Shown piece by piece: positions 24,558-32,048 of a stretch of DNA of 64,000 nt. The translations under genes and the position numbers were made by a program. The notes under the pieces were generated by a model. It had not been told where the DNA came from. It did not search any database and was given only the letters and a program-made list of their open reading frames with translations. Numbering within the stretch: the stretch's first letter is position 1; every line of letters begins with the position of its first letter. Origin of the DNA: Streptomyces sp. NRRL F-2580 (GTDB taxonomy: Bacteria > Actinomycetota > Actinomycetes > Streptomycetales > Streptomycetaceae); assembly GCF_000720115.1 (NCBI RefSeq), contig NZ_JOIR01000017.1, forward strand, positions 124,001-188,000, written 5' to 3'.

Positions 24558-24710
24558 TCAGTAGCCGTTGTTCAGGAACACCAGGAAGAAGAGAAGCGCC
24601 ACGAAGATCGCCCCCGCCGCCATGAGGACGCCCGCGGCGGCCACGATCACCGTGCCGACCCTCTCCGTGCCCCGGCGGTAGTCCGGCGGCTTCCACTCGC
24701 CCTGGTTCAT
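24558..24710 (-). CDS. 50-residue single-pass membrane protein
   Basis: A short gene found directly from the sequence. From ATG 24710 to TGA 24558 it encodes MNQGEWKPPDYRRGTERVGT, then one long hydrophobic helix (VIVAAAGVLMAAGAIFVALL, FFLVFLNN) and a short polar end. Charge distribution suggests the N-terminus is in the cytoplasm. GC at third positions is high and no stop interrupts it. It is the first gene of the minus-strand run leading to the 77-aa gene. Function is unknown. Confidence 0.55.
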   Translation of the reverse strand: MNQGEWKPPDYRRGTERVGTVIVAAAGVLMAAGAIFVALLFFLVFLNNGY

Positions 24711-24753
24711 GCGCCCAGCCTCCACGGCGCCCCGCCCCGCCGCATGAGTGCGC

Positions 24754-24831
24754 GTACTCAGCCGACGTACTCAGCCGACACGCTCGGCCGAGGTGCTCGG
24801 CCGACGTTCTCACCCGGGACGCTCGGCCGGA
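24754..24831. repeat. Six-unit 13-bp tandem array
   Basis: Units of 13 bp start at 24754, 24767, 24780, 24793, 24806 and 24819 in perfect phase. Units 1 and 2 are identical (GTACTCAGCCGAC), and the others share the N-Y-N-CTC-R-S-CCG core (ACGCTCGGCCGAG, GTGCTCGGCCGAC, GTTCTCACCCGGG, ACGCTCGGCCGGA). It is noncoding. Confidence 0.85.
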
Positions 24832-24984
24832 GCGCTCCGTCACCCTCGGTCCTCACCCGTCCACCGAGGTGACGAGCGCAACATCCCGCTTTTTCGCCGG
24901 CCCCGCCCCCACCCATTCCGCAGGTCGGAACCGCGCGCGGCCCCGGATTCCAAGGGGGGACCGCACGACCACCCACCCATTACC

Positions 24985-25001
24985 CGAAATGGGACATTTC
25001 G
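24985..25001. promoter_or_regulatory. Inverted repeat upstream of the aminotransferase
   Basis: CGAAATG-GGA-CATTTCG is a perfect 7-bp inverted repeat in an otherwise GC-rich region, 62 bp before the start at 25064. It is a candidate operator. No regulator is adjacent. Confidence 0.45.
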
Positions 25002-25063
25002 CTCTTCGGGCCTGTCTTCGAAAAGGCACGTCAAGCCCGCACCCGGGCCCGTAAGCTCCCGTC

Positions 25064-26275
25064 ATGCAGGTGATCCAGTCAACCAAACTCGCCAATGTCT
25101 GCTACGAGATCCGCGGCCCCGTGCTCGAAGAGGCCATGCGGCTCGAAGCAGCAGGTCATCGCATCCTCAAGCTCAACACCGGCAACCCCGCGGCCTTCGG
25201 CTTCGACTGCCCGCCGGAGATCCTTGAGGACATGCTCCGCAACCTGGGCAACGCCCACGGTTACGGGGACGCGAAGGGGCTGCTCTCCGCGCGCCGCGCG
25301 GTCATGCAGCACTACCAGACCAAGGGCATCGACCTGGACGTCGAGGACATCTACCTCGGCAACGGCGTCTCCGAGCTGATCCAGATGTCGATGCAGGCGC
25401 TGCTCGACGACGGTGACGAGGTGCTGGTCCCGGCACCGGACTACCCGCTGTGGACCGCGTCCGTCTCCCTCGCCGGCGGTACGGCCGTGCACTACCGCTG
25501 CGACGAGCAGGCCGACTGGATGCCGGACCTCGCCGACATCGAGCGCAAGGTCACCGACCGCACCAAGGCGATCGTGATCATCAACCCGAACAATCCCACG
25601 GGCGCGGTCTACGACGAGGAGATGCTGCGGGGGCTGACGGACATCGCCCGCCGCCACAACCTGGTCGTCTGTTCGGACGAGATCTACGACCGGATCCTCT
25701 ACGACGGCGCCGTGCACCACAACACGGCCGCCATCGCCCCCGACCTGCTGACGCTGACCTTCAACGGCCTCTCGAAGAACTACCGCGTCGCCGGCTACCG
25801 GGCCGGCTGGATGGCGGTCTGCGGCCCGAAGAAGCACGCCACCTGCTACATCGAGGGCCTCACGATCCTTGCCAACATGCGCCTGTGCGCGAACATGCCC
25901 TCGCAGCACGCCGTGGCCACCGCGCTCGGCGGCCGGCAGTCGATCGAGGACCTGGTCCTGCCCGGCGGGCGGATCCTGGAGCAGCGCAACGTCGCGTACG
26001 ACATGCTCACCCAGATCCCGGGCGTCACCTGCGTGAAGCCGAAGGGCGCCCTGTACGCCTTCCCGCGGCTGGACCCCTCGGTCTACAAGATCAAGGACGA
26101 CCGGCAGATGGTCCTCGACCTGCTGCGGGCCGAGAAGATCATGGTCGTGCACGGTACGGGCTTCAACTGGCCCGAGCCCGACCACTTCCGGATCGTGACC
26201 CTGCCGAACGCCACCGATCTGGCCGACGCGGTGACGCGGATCGGCAACTTCCTCGACGGCTACAGCCAGCTGTAG
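25064..26275 (+). CDS. Class I/II PLP aminotransferase, AlaA-like
   Basis: A 403-residue fold-type I aminotransferase. It has KLNTGNPAAFGF near the N-terminus, a cofactor-binding HGYGDAKG loop, INPNNPTGAVY, CSDEIYDRI, the PLP Lys238 in GLSKNYRVAGYRAGW, and the C-terminal Arg in FRIVTLPN. The pattern matches alanine aminotransferases of the AlaA/YfbQ type (pyruvate plus glutamate to alanine plus 2-oxoglutarate). There is almost no Shine-Dalgarno sequence, so a leaderless or short-leader transcript is possible. Confidence 0.87.
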   Translation: MQVIQSTKLANVCYEIRGPVLEEAMRLEAAGHRILKLNTGNPAAFGFDCPPEILEDMLRNLGNAHGYGDAKGLLSARRAVMQHYQTKGIDLDVEDIYLGNGVSELIQMSMQALLDDGDEVLVPAPDYPLWTASVSLAGGTAVHYRCDEQADWMPDLADIERKVTDRTKAIVIINPNNPTGAVYDEEMLRGLTDIARRHNLVVCSDEIYDRILYDGAVHHNTAAIAPDLLTLTFNGLSKNYRVAGYRAGWMAVCGPKKHATCYIEGLTILANMRLCANMPSQHAVATALGGRQSIEDLVLPGGRILEQRNVAYDMLTQIPGVTCVKPKGALYAFPRLDPSVYKIKDDRQMVLDLLRAEKIMVVHGTGFNWPEPDHFRIVTLPNATDLADAVTRIGNFLDGYSQL

Positions 26276-26367
26276 CGGTGGACACGCACGGCCAACAACA
26301 GGATTCAGCTCAACTTTAGAACCAATCCAATGTAGGATGGTCTCCTGACCACGCAGGAGGCCACCTC

Positions 26368-26760
26368 ATGTACGAGCCGATCCGCACCAAGTCGGTCGTC
26401 CACCGCGTGGGCGCCGCGCCGTCCGACTATCCGCACAGCAGCCGCGGCGAAGCGCTGGACATCCAGCTCGCCGGCCACCTCGCGGCCCTGCTCGCCGTCA
26501 CCGACGAGCTCGGGCTCGACGGGGTCGCCGCCGAGATCGCCGTCCAGGTGGCCCGGCTGCGCGGGTCCCAGCCCGCACGTGCGCCGCAGCGCACGGCCGG
26601 GGACACCGCCGCGCTGCACCAGCGCGCGCACGACCTCGCCGCCCGCGCGCTCCTCGTCGCCGCGTCCCGCGCCGACACCACCGCCGCGATCCTCGCCGCC
26701 GAGCGCATGGACGCGCACACCGCCGCCCTGAAGTCCTCGGACCTGGCCGGCGCCCTCTAG
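26368..26760 (+). CDS. SCO4983-family small protein
   Basis: A 130-residue helical protein ([40 protein letters not shown]), recognised from memory as an SCO4983-like actinomycete family without known function. It has no signal peptide or membrane helix. The C-terminal half is Ala-rich and helical ([20 protein letters not shown]). AGGAGG 8 bp before the ATG supports the start. The AT-rich 26310-26345 segment just upstream holds a TAGGAT that could be a -10. Confidence 0.75.
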   Translation: MYEPIRTKSVVHRVGAAPSDYPHSSRGEALDIQLAGHLAALLAVTDELGLDGVAAEIAVQVARLRGSQPARAPQRTAGDTAALHQRAHDLAARALLVAASRADTTAAILAAERMDAHTAALKSSDLAGAL

Positions 26761-26765
26761 ACGGC

Positions 26766-26798
26766 CCCGGTCCGGGGCCGCGGAGGCTCCGGACCGGG
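26766..26798. terminator. Hairpin terminator
   Basis: CCCGGTCCGG (26766-26775) pairs with CCGGACCGGG (26789-26798) just after the stop at 26760. Confidence 0.6.
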
Positions 26799-27016
26799 TG
26801 CCACGTTCCGGTGTCGACCGCGCTCGCGCGGCACGCCCCACGGCAGGTTCCGCCGCAGGTTCCGCGGCCCGTGACAGGGGCGGGAATTGGACAGAACCCG
26901 GTGCTCCGAACACGATGAGGGCTGAAAGTTCGCGGCAGCACGGGGGAGGCCGCTCACAAGTCCATCTCCTCCACGCCGCTTCGTCCCCGTTTCAGCAGCC
27001 TGGAGAGACTTCACCG

Positions 27017-27667
27017 ATGAGCTTCGGCGACCCGAACAACCCCTACGGCCAGCAGCCCCCGCAGGGCCAGCCCGGCTACCCGCAGCAGGCCCCGCAGGGC
27101 GTGCCGCCGCAGTACGGTTACCCGCAGCAGCCCCCGCAGGGTGGGGCCCCGCAGTACGGCTACCCGCAGCAGGCGCCGCCGCCGGCCTACGGCTACCCGC
27201 AGCAGCCGGGGATGCCGGGCATGCCCGGTATGCCGGGTGCGGGCATGCCGCCGCTGGCCCACTGGGGCCTGCGCGTCGGCGCGTACCTGCTCGACGCCCT
27301 GATCATCGCCGGCCCGATGTACGCGCTGGCCGGCATCGGCGCGGCCATCAGCGGCGGGGACTCCGACTCCGCGGCGGCCGGCGTGCTCGGCCTCATCGGC
27401 ATGCTGTACGCCCTCGGCATGTTCTTCTTCCAGATCTACAAGGAGGGCACCACCGGCCAGACGATCGGCAAGAAGGTCGTCGGCATCAGCCTCCACAAGG
27501 AGGCCGACGGCGCGACCCTCGGCTTCGGCATGGCCTTCGTGCGCAAGCTGGCGCACATCCTGGACGGCATCCCCTGCTACCTCGGCTGGCTGTGGCCGCT
27601 GTGGGACGCCAAGAAGCAGACCTTCGCCGACAAGGTGTGCAGCACCGTCGTCGTCAAGGTGAAGTGA
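27017..27667 (+). CDS. RDD-family membrane protein with Pro/Gln/Gly-rich N-terminus
   Basis: A 216-residue protein. Residues 1-78 are a low-complexity [17 protein letters not shown] segment. Residues about 82-212 form an RDD domain: the first helix contains R-V-G-A-Y-L-L-D-A (the RDD signature), two more helices follow, and the [14 protein letters not shown] loop is present, with a C-terminal [13 protein letters not shown] proteins are transporter-like or regulatory membrane proteins with varied roles. The N-terminal extension is typical of Streptomyces homologues. Confidence 0.87.
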   Translation: MSFGDPNNPYGQQPPQGQPGYPQQAPQGVPPQYGYPQQPPQGGAPQYGYPQQAPPPAYGYPQQPGMPGMPGMPGAGMPPLAHWGLRVGAYLLDALIIAGPMYALAGIGAAISGGDSDSAAAGVLGLIGMLYALGMFFFQIYKEGTTGQTIGKKVVGISLHKEADGATLGFGMAFVRKLAHILDGIPCYLGWLWPLWDAKKQTFADKVCSTVVVKVK

Positions 27668-27680
27668 CCCGTTGAGCGCA

Positions 27681-27712
27681 CACCGGCCCGCGCCGCACGG
27701 CGCGGGCCGGTG
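27681..27712. terminator. Bidirectional hairpin terminator
   Basis: CACCGGCCCGCGCCG (27681-27695) and CGGCGCGGGCCGGTG (27698-27712) form a 15-bp perfect inverted repeat between the convergent RDD and 27730 genes. Confidence 0.75.
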
Positions 27713-27729
27713 ACGCGGGCCCGGACGCC

Positions 27730-28167
27730 TCAGGGCGTGTCGGGCGTCCGCTCGAACTCCGCTCCCGCGACCCCGCACCACGGCACCGTCGCCACCGGCC
27801 ACACCGGACCGACCGTCTCACCGTGCTCGGTCGCGCCCGGGGCCACGCCCGGGATCCTCAACAGGGCCTGTGCGGCCCGGCGCTCCGGGGCCGGTTCGGC
27901 GCCGTCGCGGAACTCCACCGTGACGATGTACGCGCCGACGCCCTCGGCCCGCCCGGCCGCCTCCACCGCGGCCACCACCCGCCGGCTCGCCGGATCGATT
28001 CGGCACCCGGTGACCCGTACGTCCTCCAGGGCCGCCCTGGGCGGCGCCCCGGGAGGTTCGCCGCCGCTCGCCCACACGTACAGGCCCAGCGGGGCGAACA
28101 CCAGCAGTCCGGCCAGCGTCACCAGACCGACCAGCCAGCCCTGCCACTTCAACGCGCTCACGCCCAT
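27730..28167 (-). CDS. Membrane-anchored hypothetical protein (145 aa)
   Basis: A 145-residue protein from an ATG with GGGAGGATCG before it. It has one N-terminal transmembrane helix (about 12-32) with a short basic lead, so most of the protein is outside the membrane. The exported domain contains two Cys (VTGCRID and VPWCGVA) that could form a disulfide and alternating strands (GAYIVTVEFRDG). There is no lipobox. It is divergent from the VWA remnant at 28305. Function is unknown. Confidence 0.7.
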   Translation of the reverse strand: MGVSALKWQGWLVGLVTLAGLLVFAPLGLYVWASGGEPPGAPPRAALEDVRVTGCRIDPASRRVVAAVEAAGRAEGVGAYIVTVEFRDGAEPAPERRAAQALLRIPGVAPGATEHGETVGPVWPVATVPWCGVAGAEFERTPDTP

Positions 28168-28304
28168 GCCCCGATCCTCCCGGGCGGCCGCCCCGCCCAC
28201 CAGCACCCGAGAGCTCACACAGCATTTCGAAGTGGGACCGCCTGGACACCTGACGTTCATGCAACTCGCCGCGGAATGCGGGTTTCCGCGAGCACGCTGC
28301 ACCC

Positions 28305-28800
28305 GTGAGACGCATCCTGGGAATCGTCCTGGGCCTCCTCCTGATCGGCGGCGTGCTCTACGTCGTCGCCTTCCAGGGGCAGGATCACCCAGAAACCACG
28401 GCAACGAAGACCGTGCGTGGCGTCATCGGCTCGGAGAAGTCCGAATCGCTGGAGCCGGACGGCGGTACGGCGGTCTACGGCAGCCTGGAGGCGGCCTACC
28501 AGCACCTCGGCAAGGGCGGCGCGGACGCGTTCACCTCGATCGTGCTGATGACGGACGGGGAGAACACCGAGGGCGTCGGGGCCAAGCACTTCGACTCCTT
28601 CTACGCGGCCCTGCCCGAGGCGCAGCGGCAGACGCCGGTCTTCGCGGTGCTCTTCGGGGACTCGGACCGCAAGGAGCTCGCCCACATCACCGAACTGACC
28701 GGCGGGCGGCTCTTCGACGCCACCGGCGTGGGGGTCCCCCCAGCGGTAGCTGGGGGAGGTTCGCCGACCGGAGCCTTCGAGGAGATCCGTGGCTACCAGT
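28305..28800 (+). pseudogene. Internally deleted substrate-binding/VWA-domain protein
   Basis: An open frame begins like an intact lipoprotein or membrane protein (MRRILGIVLGLLLIGGVLYV) but jumps within about 25 residues to GVIGSEKSE and then to the last third of a von Willebrand A domain (FTSIVLMTDGENTEGVGAKH, PVFAVLFGDSDRKELAHITE, TGGRLFDATG). The MIDAS-bearing first half of the VWA domain and the substrate-binding domain of the family are missing. A 20-bp palindromic hairpin interrupts the 3' end. I call it a deletion derivative, not a working gene. Confidence 0.65.
28737..28756. repeat. Perfect GC hairpin inserted in a gene remnant
   Basis: CCCCCAGC-GGTA-GCTGGGGG, with flanking GGGGGTCC and AGG, is a small palindromic repeat unit. 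A related unit occurs in 54090-54195. It falls inside the end of the VWA remnant. Confidence 0.75.
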
Positions 28801-29050
28801 GGGCCTCGGCCTGACCCTCGCCGGGGTGGCGGGCGCGTACTGGCCGGTGGTGGTGGCCGGGCTGTACGGGGCGGGCGCGCTGATCGCCCCGCCGGAGCGG
28901 GTGGCGCCGCCGCCGTCCGACCCGAGCGAGGAACTCGACCTACTGCGCGGGGACTTCGCTCGGCTGCGGGAGTACCTGGCCGAGGTGGAGCTGCCGGCGG
29001 CGGCCGGGAGCCGGCGGGCGGGCTGCTGGAGCTGTACGGACGGCGGACCT
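28784..29050 (+). pseudogene. Fragment of a membrane protein gene downstream of the VWA remnant
   Basis: In the frame containing 28784, codons read DPWLPVGLGLTLAGVAGAYW, then VVVAGLYGAGALIAPPERVA and PSEELDLLRGDFARLREYLA, a credible membrane helix plus coiled segment. No start codon in frame lies near, and the sequence then dissolves into low-similarity text before 29130. It looks like the middle of the gene that normally follows the VWA gene, fused here by deletion. Confidence 0.5.
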
Positions 29051-29230
29051 CCGCGAAGCAGAGGCCCGCCGTCAGCAGACGCACACGGCCTATCTGGAGG
29101 AGCGCGGACGCTCCTGAAGACAGGCCGGTGCAGCGGTGGGAACCGCTTGGTCGGGGGCTCCCACAGCGGTGGGCGCCGCTTGGTCGGGGGCTCCCACGTT
29201 CATTGGCCCTTCTTCAGGGCGCGTCCTGGA
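28815..29230. other. Degenerate region between the gene remnants and pckG
   Basis: 416 bp with no intact gene. The left half is the remnant described at 28784. The right half holds a 33-bp tandem duplication (29131-29196) and a short pyrimidine-rich stretch before the pckG stop at 29231. Confidence 0.6.
29131..29196. repeat. 33-bp tandem direct repeat
   Basis: Two 33-bp units, CAGCGGTGGG-NN-CCGCTTGGTCG plus GGGGCTCCCA, at 29131-29163 and 29164-29196, differ only at two positions (AA versus CG). Each can fold as a short hairpin. Confidence 0.85.
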
Positions 29231-31060
29231 TCAGCCCAGGCGCTCCACGAGGGCGTGGTACTGGTCCCACAGCTCCTTCGGCGTGTGGTCGCCGTAGGTG
29301 TTCAGGTGCTCGGGGACCAGGGCGGCCTCCTCGCGCCAGACCTCCTTGTCGACCGTGAGGAGGAAGTCGAGGTCCGCGGCCGGCAGGTCCAGGCCGTCGA
29401 GGTCGAGGGAGTCCTTGGTCGGCAGGATGCCGATGGGGGTCTCGACGCCCTCGGCGGTGCCGTCGAGGCGCTCGACGATCCACTTCAGGACGCGGCTGTT
29501 CTCGCCGAAGCCGGGCCACACGAACTTGCCCGCGTCGTTCTTGCGGAACCAGTTCACGTAGTAGATCTTCGGGAGCTTCGCCTGGTCCTTGTCCGCGGCC
29601 ACCTTGACCCAGTGGGCCATGTAGTCACCCATGTTGTAGCCGCAGAACGGCAGCATGGCGAAGGGGTCGCGGCGCAGCTCGCCGACCTTGCCCTCGGCGG
29701 CGGCGGTCTTCTCGGAGGCGATGTTCGAGCCGATGAAGACGCCGTGGTTCCAGTCGAAGGACTCGGTGACCAGCGGCACGGCGGAGGCGCGGCGGCCGCC
29801 GAAGAGGATCGCGGAGATCGGGACGCCCTTGGGGTCCTCCCACTCGGGGGCGATCGTCGGGCACTGGGAGGCGGGGACGGCGAAGCGGGCGTTGGGGTGG
29901 GCAGCCGGGGTCTCGGAGTCCGGAGTCCAGTCGTTGCCCTTCCAGTCGATGAGGTGCTTGGGCGCCTCTTCGGTCATGCCCTCCCACCACACGTCGCCGT
30001 CGTCGGTGAGCGCGACGTTGGTGAAGACGGTGTTCGCGTACATGGTCTTCATGGCGTTGGCGTTGGTGTGCTCGCCGGTGCCGGGCGCGACGCCGAAGAA
30101 GCCGGCCTCGGGGTTGATCGCGTAGAGGCGGCCGTCCTCACCGAAGCGCATCCAGGCGATGTCGTCGCCGATGGTCTCGACGGTCCAGCCGGGGATGGTC
30201 GGCTCCAGCATGGCCAGGTTGGTCTTGCCGCAGGCGCTCGGGAACGCGGCGGCAAGGTACGTCGGAGATGCAGCCTCACCCTGCGGCGGGGTGAGCTTGA
30301 GGATCAGCATGTGCTCGGCGAGCCAGCCCTCGTCGCGGGCCATGACGGACGCGATGCGCAGGGCGTAGCACTTCTTGCCGAGCAGGGCGTTGCCGCCGTA
30401 GCCGGATCCGTAGGACCAGATCTCGCGGGTCTCCGGGAAGTGCGAGATGTACTTGGTGGTGTTGCACGGCCACGGCACGTCCGCCTGGCCCTCGGCGAGC
30501 GGAGCGCCGAGGGTGTGGACGGCCTTGACGAAGAAGCCGTCGGTGCCGAGCTCGTCGAGGACGGCCTTGCCCATGCGGGTCATGGTGCGCATGGCGACCG
30601 CGACGTAGGCGGAGTCGGTGATCTCGACGCCGATCGCGGAGAGCTCGGAGCCGAGGGGGCCCATGCAGAAGGGGACGACGTACATCGTCCGGCCCTTCAT
30701 GGAGCCGCGGAAGATGCCCTGCTCCCCCGCGAAGAGCTCCTTCATCTCGGAAGGAGCCTTCCAGTGGTTGGTCGGGCCCGCGTCCTCCTCCTTCTCGGAG
30801 CAGATGAAGGTCCGGTCCTCGACGCGCGCGACGTCGGAGGGGTCGGAGGCGGCGTAGTACGAGTTCGGGCGCTTCGTCTCGTCGAGCTTCTTGAACGTGC
30901 CCTTGCTGACGAGCTCCTCGCACAGGCGCTCGTACTCGGCCTCGGAGCCGTCACACCAGACGACGCGGTCCGGCTGGGTGAGGGCTGCGATCTCGTCCAC
31001 CCAGGAGATCAGCTCCTGGTGAGTCGTCGGGATGGTGGGAGCCGCGTTGTCGCGCGCCAC
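29231..31060 (-). CDS. pckG: GTP-dependent phosphoenolpyruvate carboxykinase
   Basis: A 609-residue enzyme from a GTG at 31060 with AGGAGC before it. It has the PEPCK kinase motifs: [14 protein letters not shown] (P-loop with the reactive Cys), [10 protein letters not shown] (metal-binding Asp pair), [12 protein letters not shown], and an N-terminal [17 protein letters not shown] substrate segment. The GTP-binding Phe-rich C-terminal part ([27 protein letters not shown]) marks the GTP-dependent class. It converts oxaloacetate to PEP in gluconeogenesis. It is monocistronic, with 211 bp to the divergent TrhA-like gene. Confidence 0.96.
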   Translation of the reverse strand: MARDNAAPTIPTTHQELISWVDEIAALTQPDRVVWCDGSEAEYERLCEELVSKGTFKKLDETKRPNSYYAASDPSDVARVEDRTFICSEKEEDAGPTNHWKAPSEMKELFAGEQGIFRGSMKGRTMYVVPFCMGPLGSELSAIGVEITDSAYVAVAMRTMTRMGKAVLDELGTDGFFVKAVHTLGAPLAEGQADVPWPCNTTKYISHFPETREIWSYGSGYGGNALLGKKCYALRIASVMARDEGWLAEHMLILKLTPPQGEAASPTYLAAAFPSACGKTNLAMLEPTIPGWTVETIGDDIAWMRFGEDGRLYAINPEAGFFGVAPGTGEHTNANAMKTMYANTVFTNVALTDDGDVWWEGMTEEAPKHLIDWKGNDWTPDSETPAAHPNARFAVPASQCPTIAPEWEDPKGVPISAILFGGRRASAVPLVTESFDWNHGVFIGSNIASEKTAAAEGKVGELRRDPFAMLPFCGYNMGDYMAHWVKVAADKDQAKLPKIYYVNWFRKNDAGKFVWPGFGENSRVLKWIVERLDGTAEGVETPIGILPTKDSLDLDGLDLPAADLDFLLTVDKEVWREEAALVPEHLNTYGDHTPKELWDQYHALVERLG

Positions 31061-31251
31061 GATTGCTCCTTGTTGAGGGGTGTGTTTGGTGTTTGCCCCG
31101 TGGGGGCTGCGACCCGGACGCTTCGCGCTCCGCTCATCCGGTGCCGACCGCACTCATCTGATCATCCGGTGGATGTGCGCATATGTCCAGAGGGCCTCTC
31201 ACGTGAGCATTGCCACGTCCGTCAATCTTCCGTAAAGACGACTGAAGGAAA

Positions 31252-31267
31252 CCTACGGACCCGTAGG
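31252..31267. promoter_or_regulatory. Palindrome at the translation start of the TrhA gene
   Basis: CCTACGG-AC-CCGTAGG is a perfect 7-2-7 palindrome that ends 4 bp before the ATG at 31272 and includes its only AGG-type ribosome site (GTAGG). It could be an operator or an RNA hairpin that masks the ribosome site. Confidence 0.5.
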
Positions 31268-31271
31268 TAGC

Positions 31272-31994
31272 ATGGCGCCCATGACTTCTGACCCCGCCGC
31301 CGTCCCGGCCGCCGCGGCCACACCGGTAGTCGAGGCCCTGGAGGCGGCCGAGACCGCCCTGGAGGAAAAGCCGCTGCTGCGCGGCTGGCTGCACCTCGGG
31401 ATGTTCCCCGCCGTGGTCGTCGCCGGTCTGGTGCTGATGGCCTTCACCGACTCGACCCGGGCACGGGTGGCCTGCGGGGTCTACGTCCTCACGGCCTGCC
31501 TGCTCTTCGGCGTCAGCGCGGTCTACCACCGCGGCACCTGGGGGCCGCGCGGCGAGGCCATCCTGCGCCGGCTCGACCACGCCAACATCTTCCTGATCAT
31601 CGCGGGCACTTACACCCCGCTGACCGTCCTGCTGCTCCCGCCCTCCACGGGACGGACCCTGCTGTGGGCGGTGTGGATCGCGGCCGCCGCCGGCATCGCC
31701 TTCCGCGTCTTCTGGGTCGGCGCCCCGCGCTGGCTCTACACCCCCTGCTACATCGCCATGGGCTGGGCGGCGGTCTTCTTCCTGCCCGACTTCATGCGCA
31801 CCGGCGGCATCGCCGTCCTGGTCCTGGTGATCGTCGGCGGCCTCCTCTACAGCGTGGGCGGGGTCATCTACGGCATGAAGCGGCCCAACCCCTCCCCCCG
31901 CTTCTTCGGCTTCCACGAGGTCTTCCACTCGCTGACCCTGGCCGCCTTCGTCGCCCACTACGTCGGCATCTCGCTCGCCGCCTACTCGCACTGA
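31272..31994 (+). CDS. Hemolysin III / TrhA-family membrane protein
   Basis: A 240-residue protein with seven hydrophobic segments and the PAQR/hemolysin III signature: SAVYHRGTW, RRLDHANIFLIIAGTYTP and C-terminal FHEVFHSLTLAAFVAHY, which supply the conserved His/Asp/Ser metal-site residues. Bacterial TrhA proteins are linked to membrane lipid homeostasis. True hemolysin activity is doubtful for the family. An in-frame ATG at 31281 is an alternative start. The 31272 ATG fits the GTAGG spacing better. Confidence 0.88.
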   Translation: MAPMTSDPAAVPAAAATPVVEALEAAETALEEKPLLRGWLHLGMFPAVVVAGLVLMAFTDSTRARVACGVYVLTACLLFGVSAVYHRGTWGPRGEAILRRLDHANIFLIIAGTYTPLTVLLLPPSTGRTLLWAVWIAAAAGIAFRVFWVGAPRWLYTPCYIAMGWAAVFFLPDFMRTGGIAVLVLVIVGGLLYSVGGVIYGMKRPNPSPRFFGFHEVFHSLTLAAFVAHYVGISLAAYSH

Positions 31995-32000
31995 GCCCGG

Positions 32001-32040
32001 GGAAGGGGCCCGGCCGCGAGCGTGCGGCCGGGCCCCTTCC
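32001..32040. terminator. Strong bidirectional terminator
   Basis: A 17-bp perfect stem (GGAAGGGGCCCGGCCGC, 32001-32017, with its complement at 32024-32040) and a 6-nt loop lie between the convergent TrhA and galactose-oxidase-like genes. The right arm ends 8 bp from the latter stop. Confidence 0.85.
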
Positions 32041-32048
32041 CGCTGGGT

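Larger units (their letters stand above)
24711..25063. other. Divergent intergenic region, membrane peptide / aminotransferase
   Basis: 353 bp without a supported gene. From left to right it holds a six-unit 13-bp tandem array (24754-24831), a C-rich stretch, and an inverted repeat (24985-25001) 62 bp before the aminotransferase start. No clear -10/-35 pair is visible for the plus-strand gene. Confidence 0.6.

Noticed and set aside
24754..24831. 13-bp array as a CRISPR array
   Set aside because: Units are directly adjacent without spacers, too short, and no cas gene is present.
29131..29196. 33-bp direct repeats as attachment sites of an integrated element
   Set aside because: The copies are adjacent with nothing between them. 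They are a simple tandem duplication.
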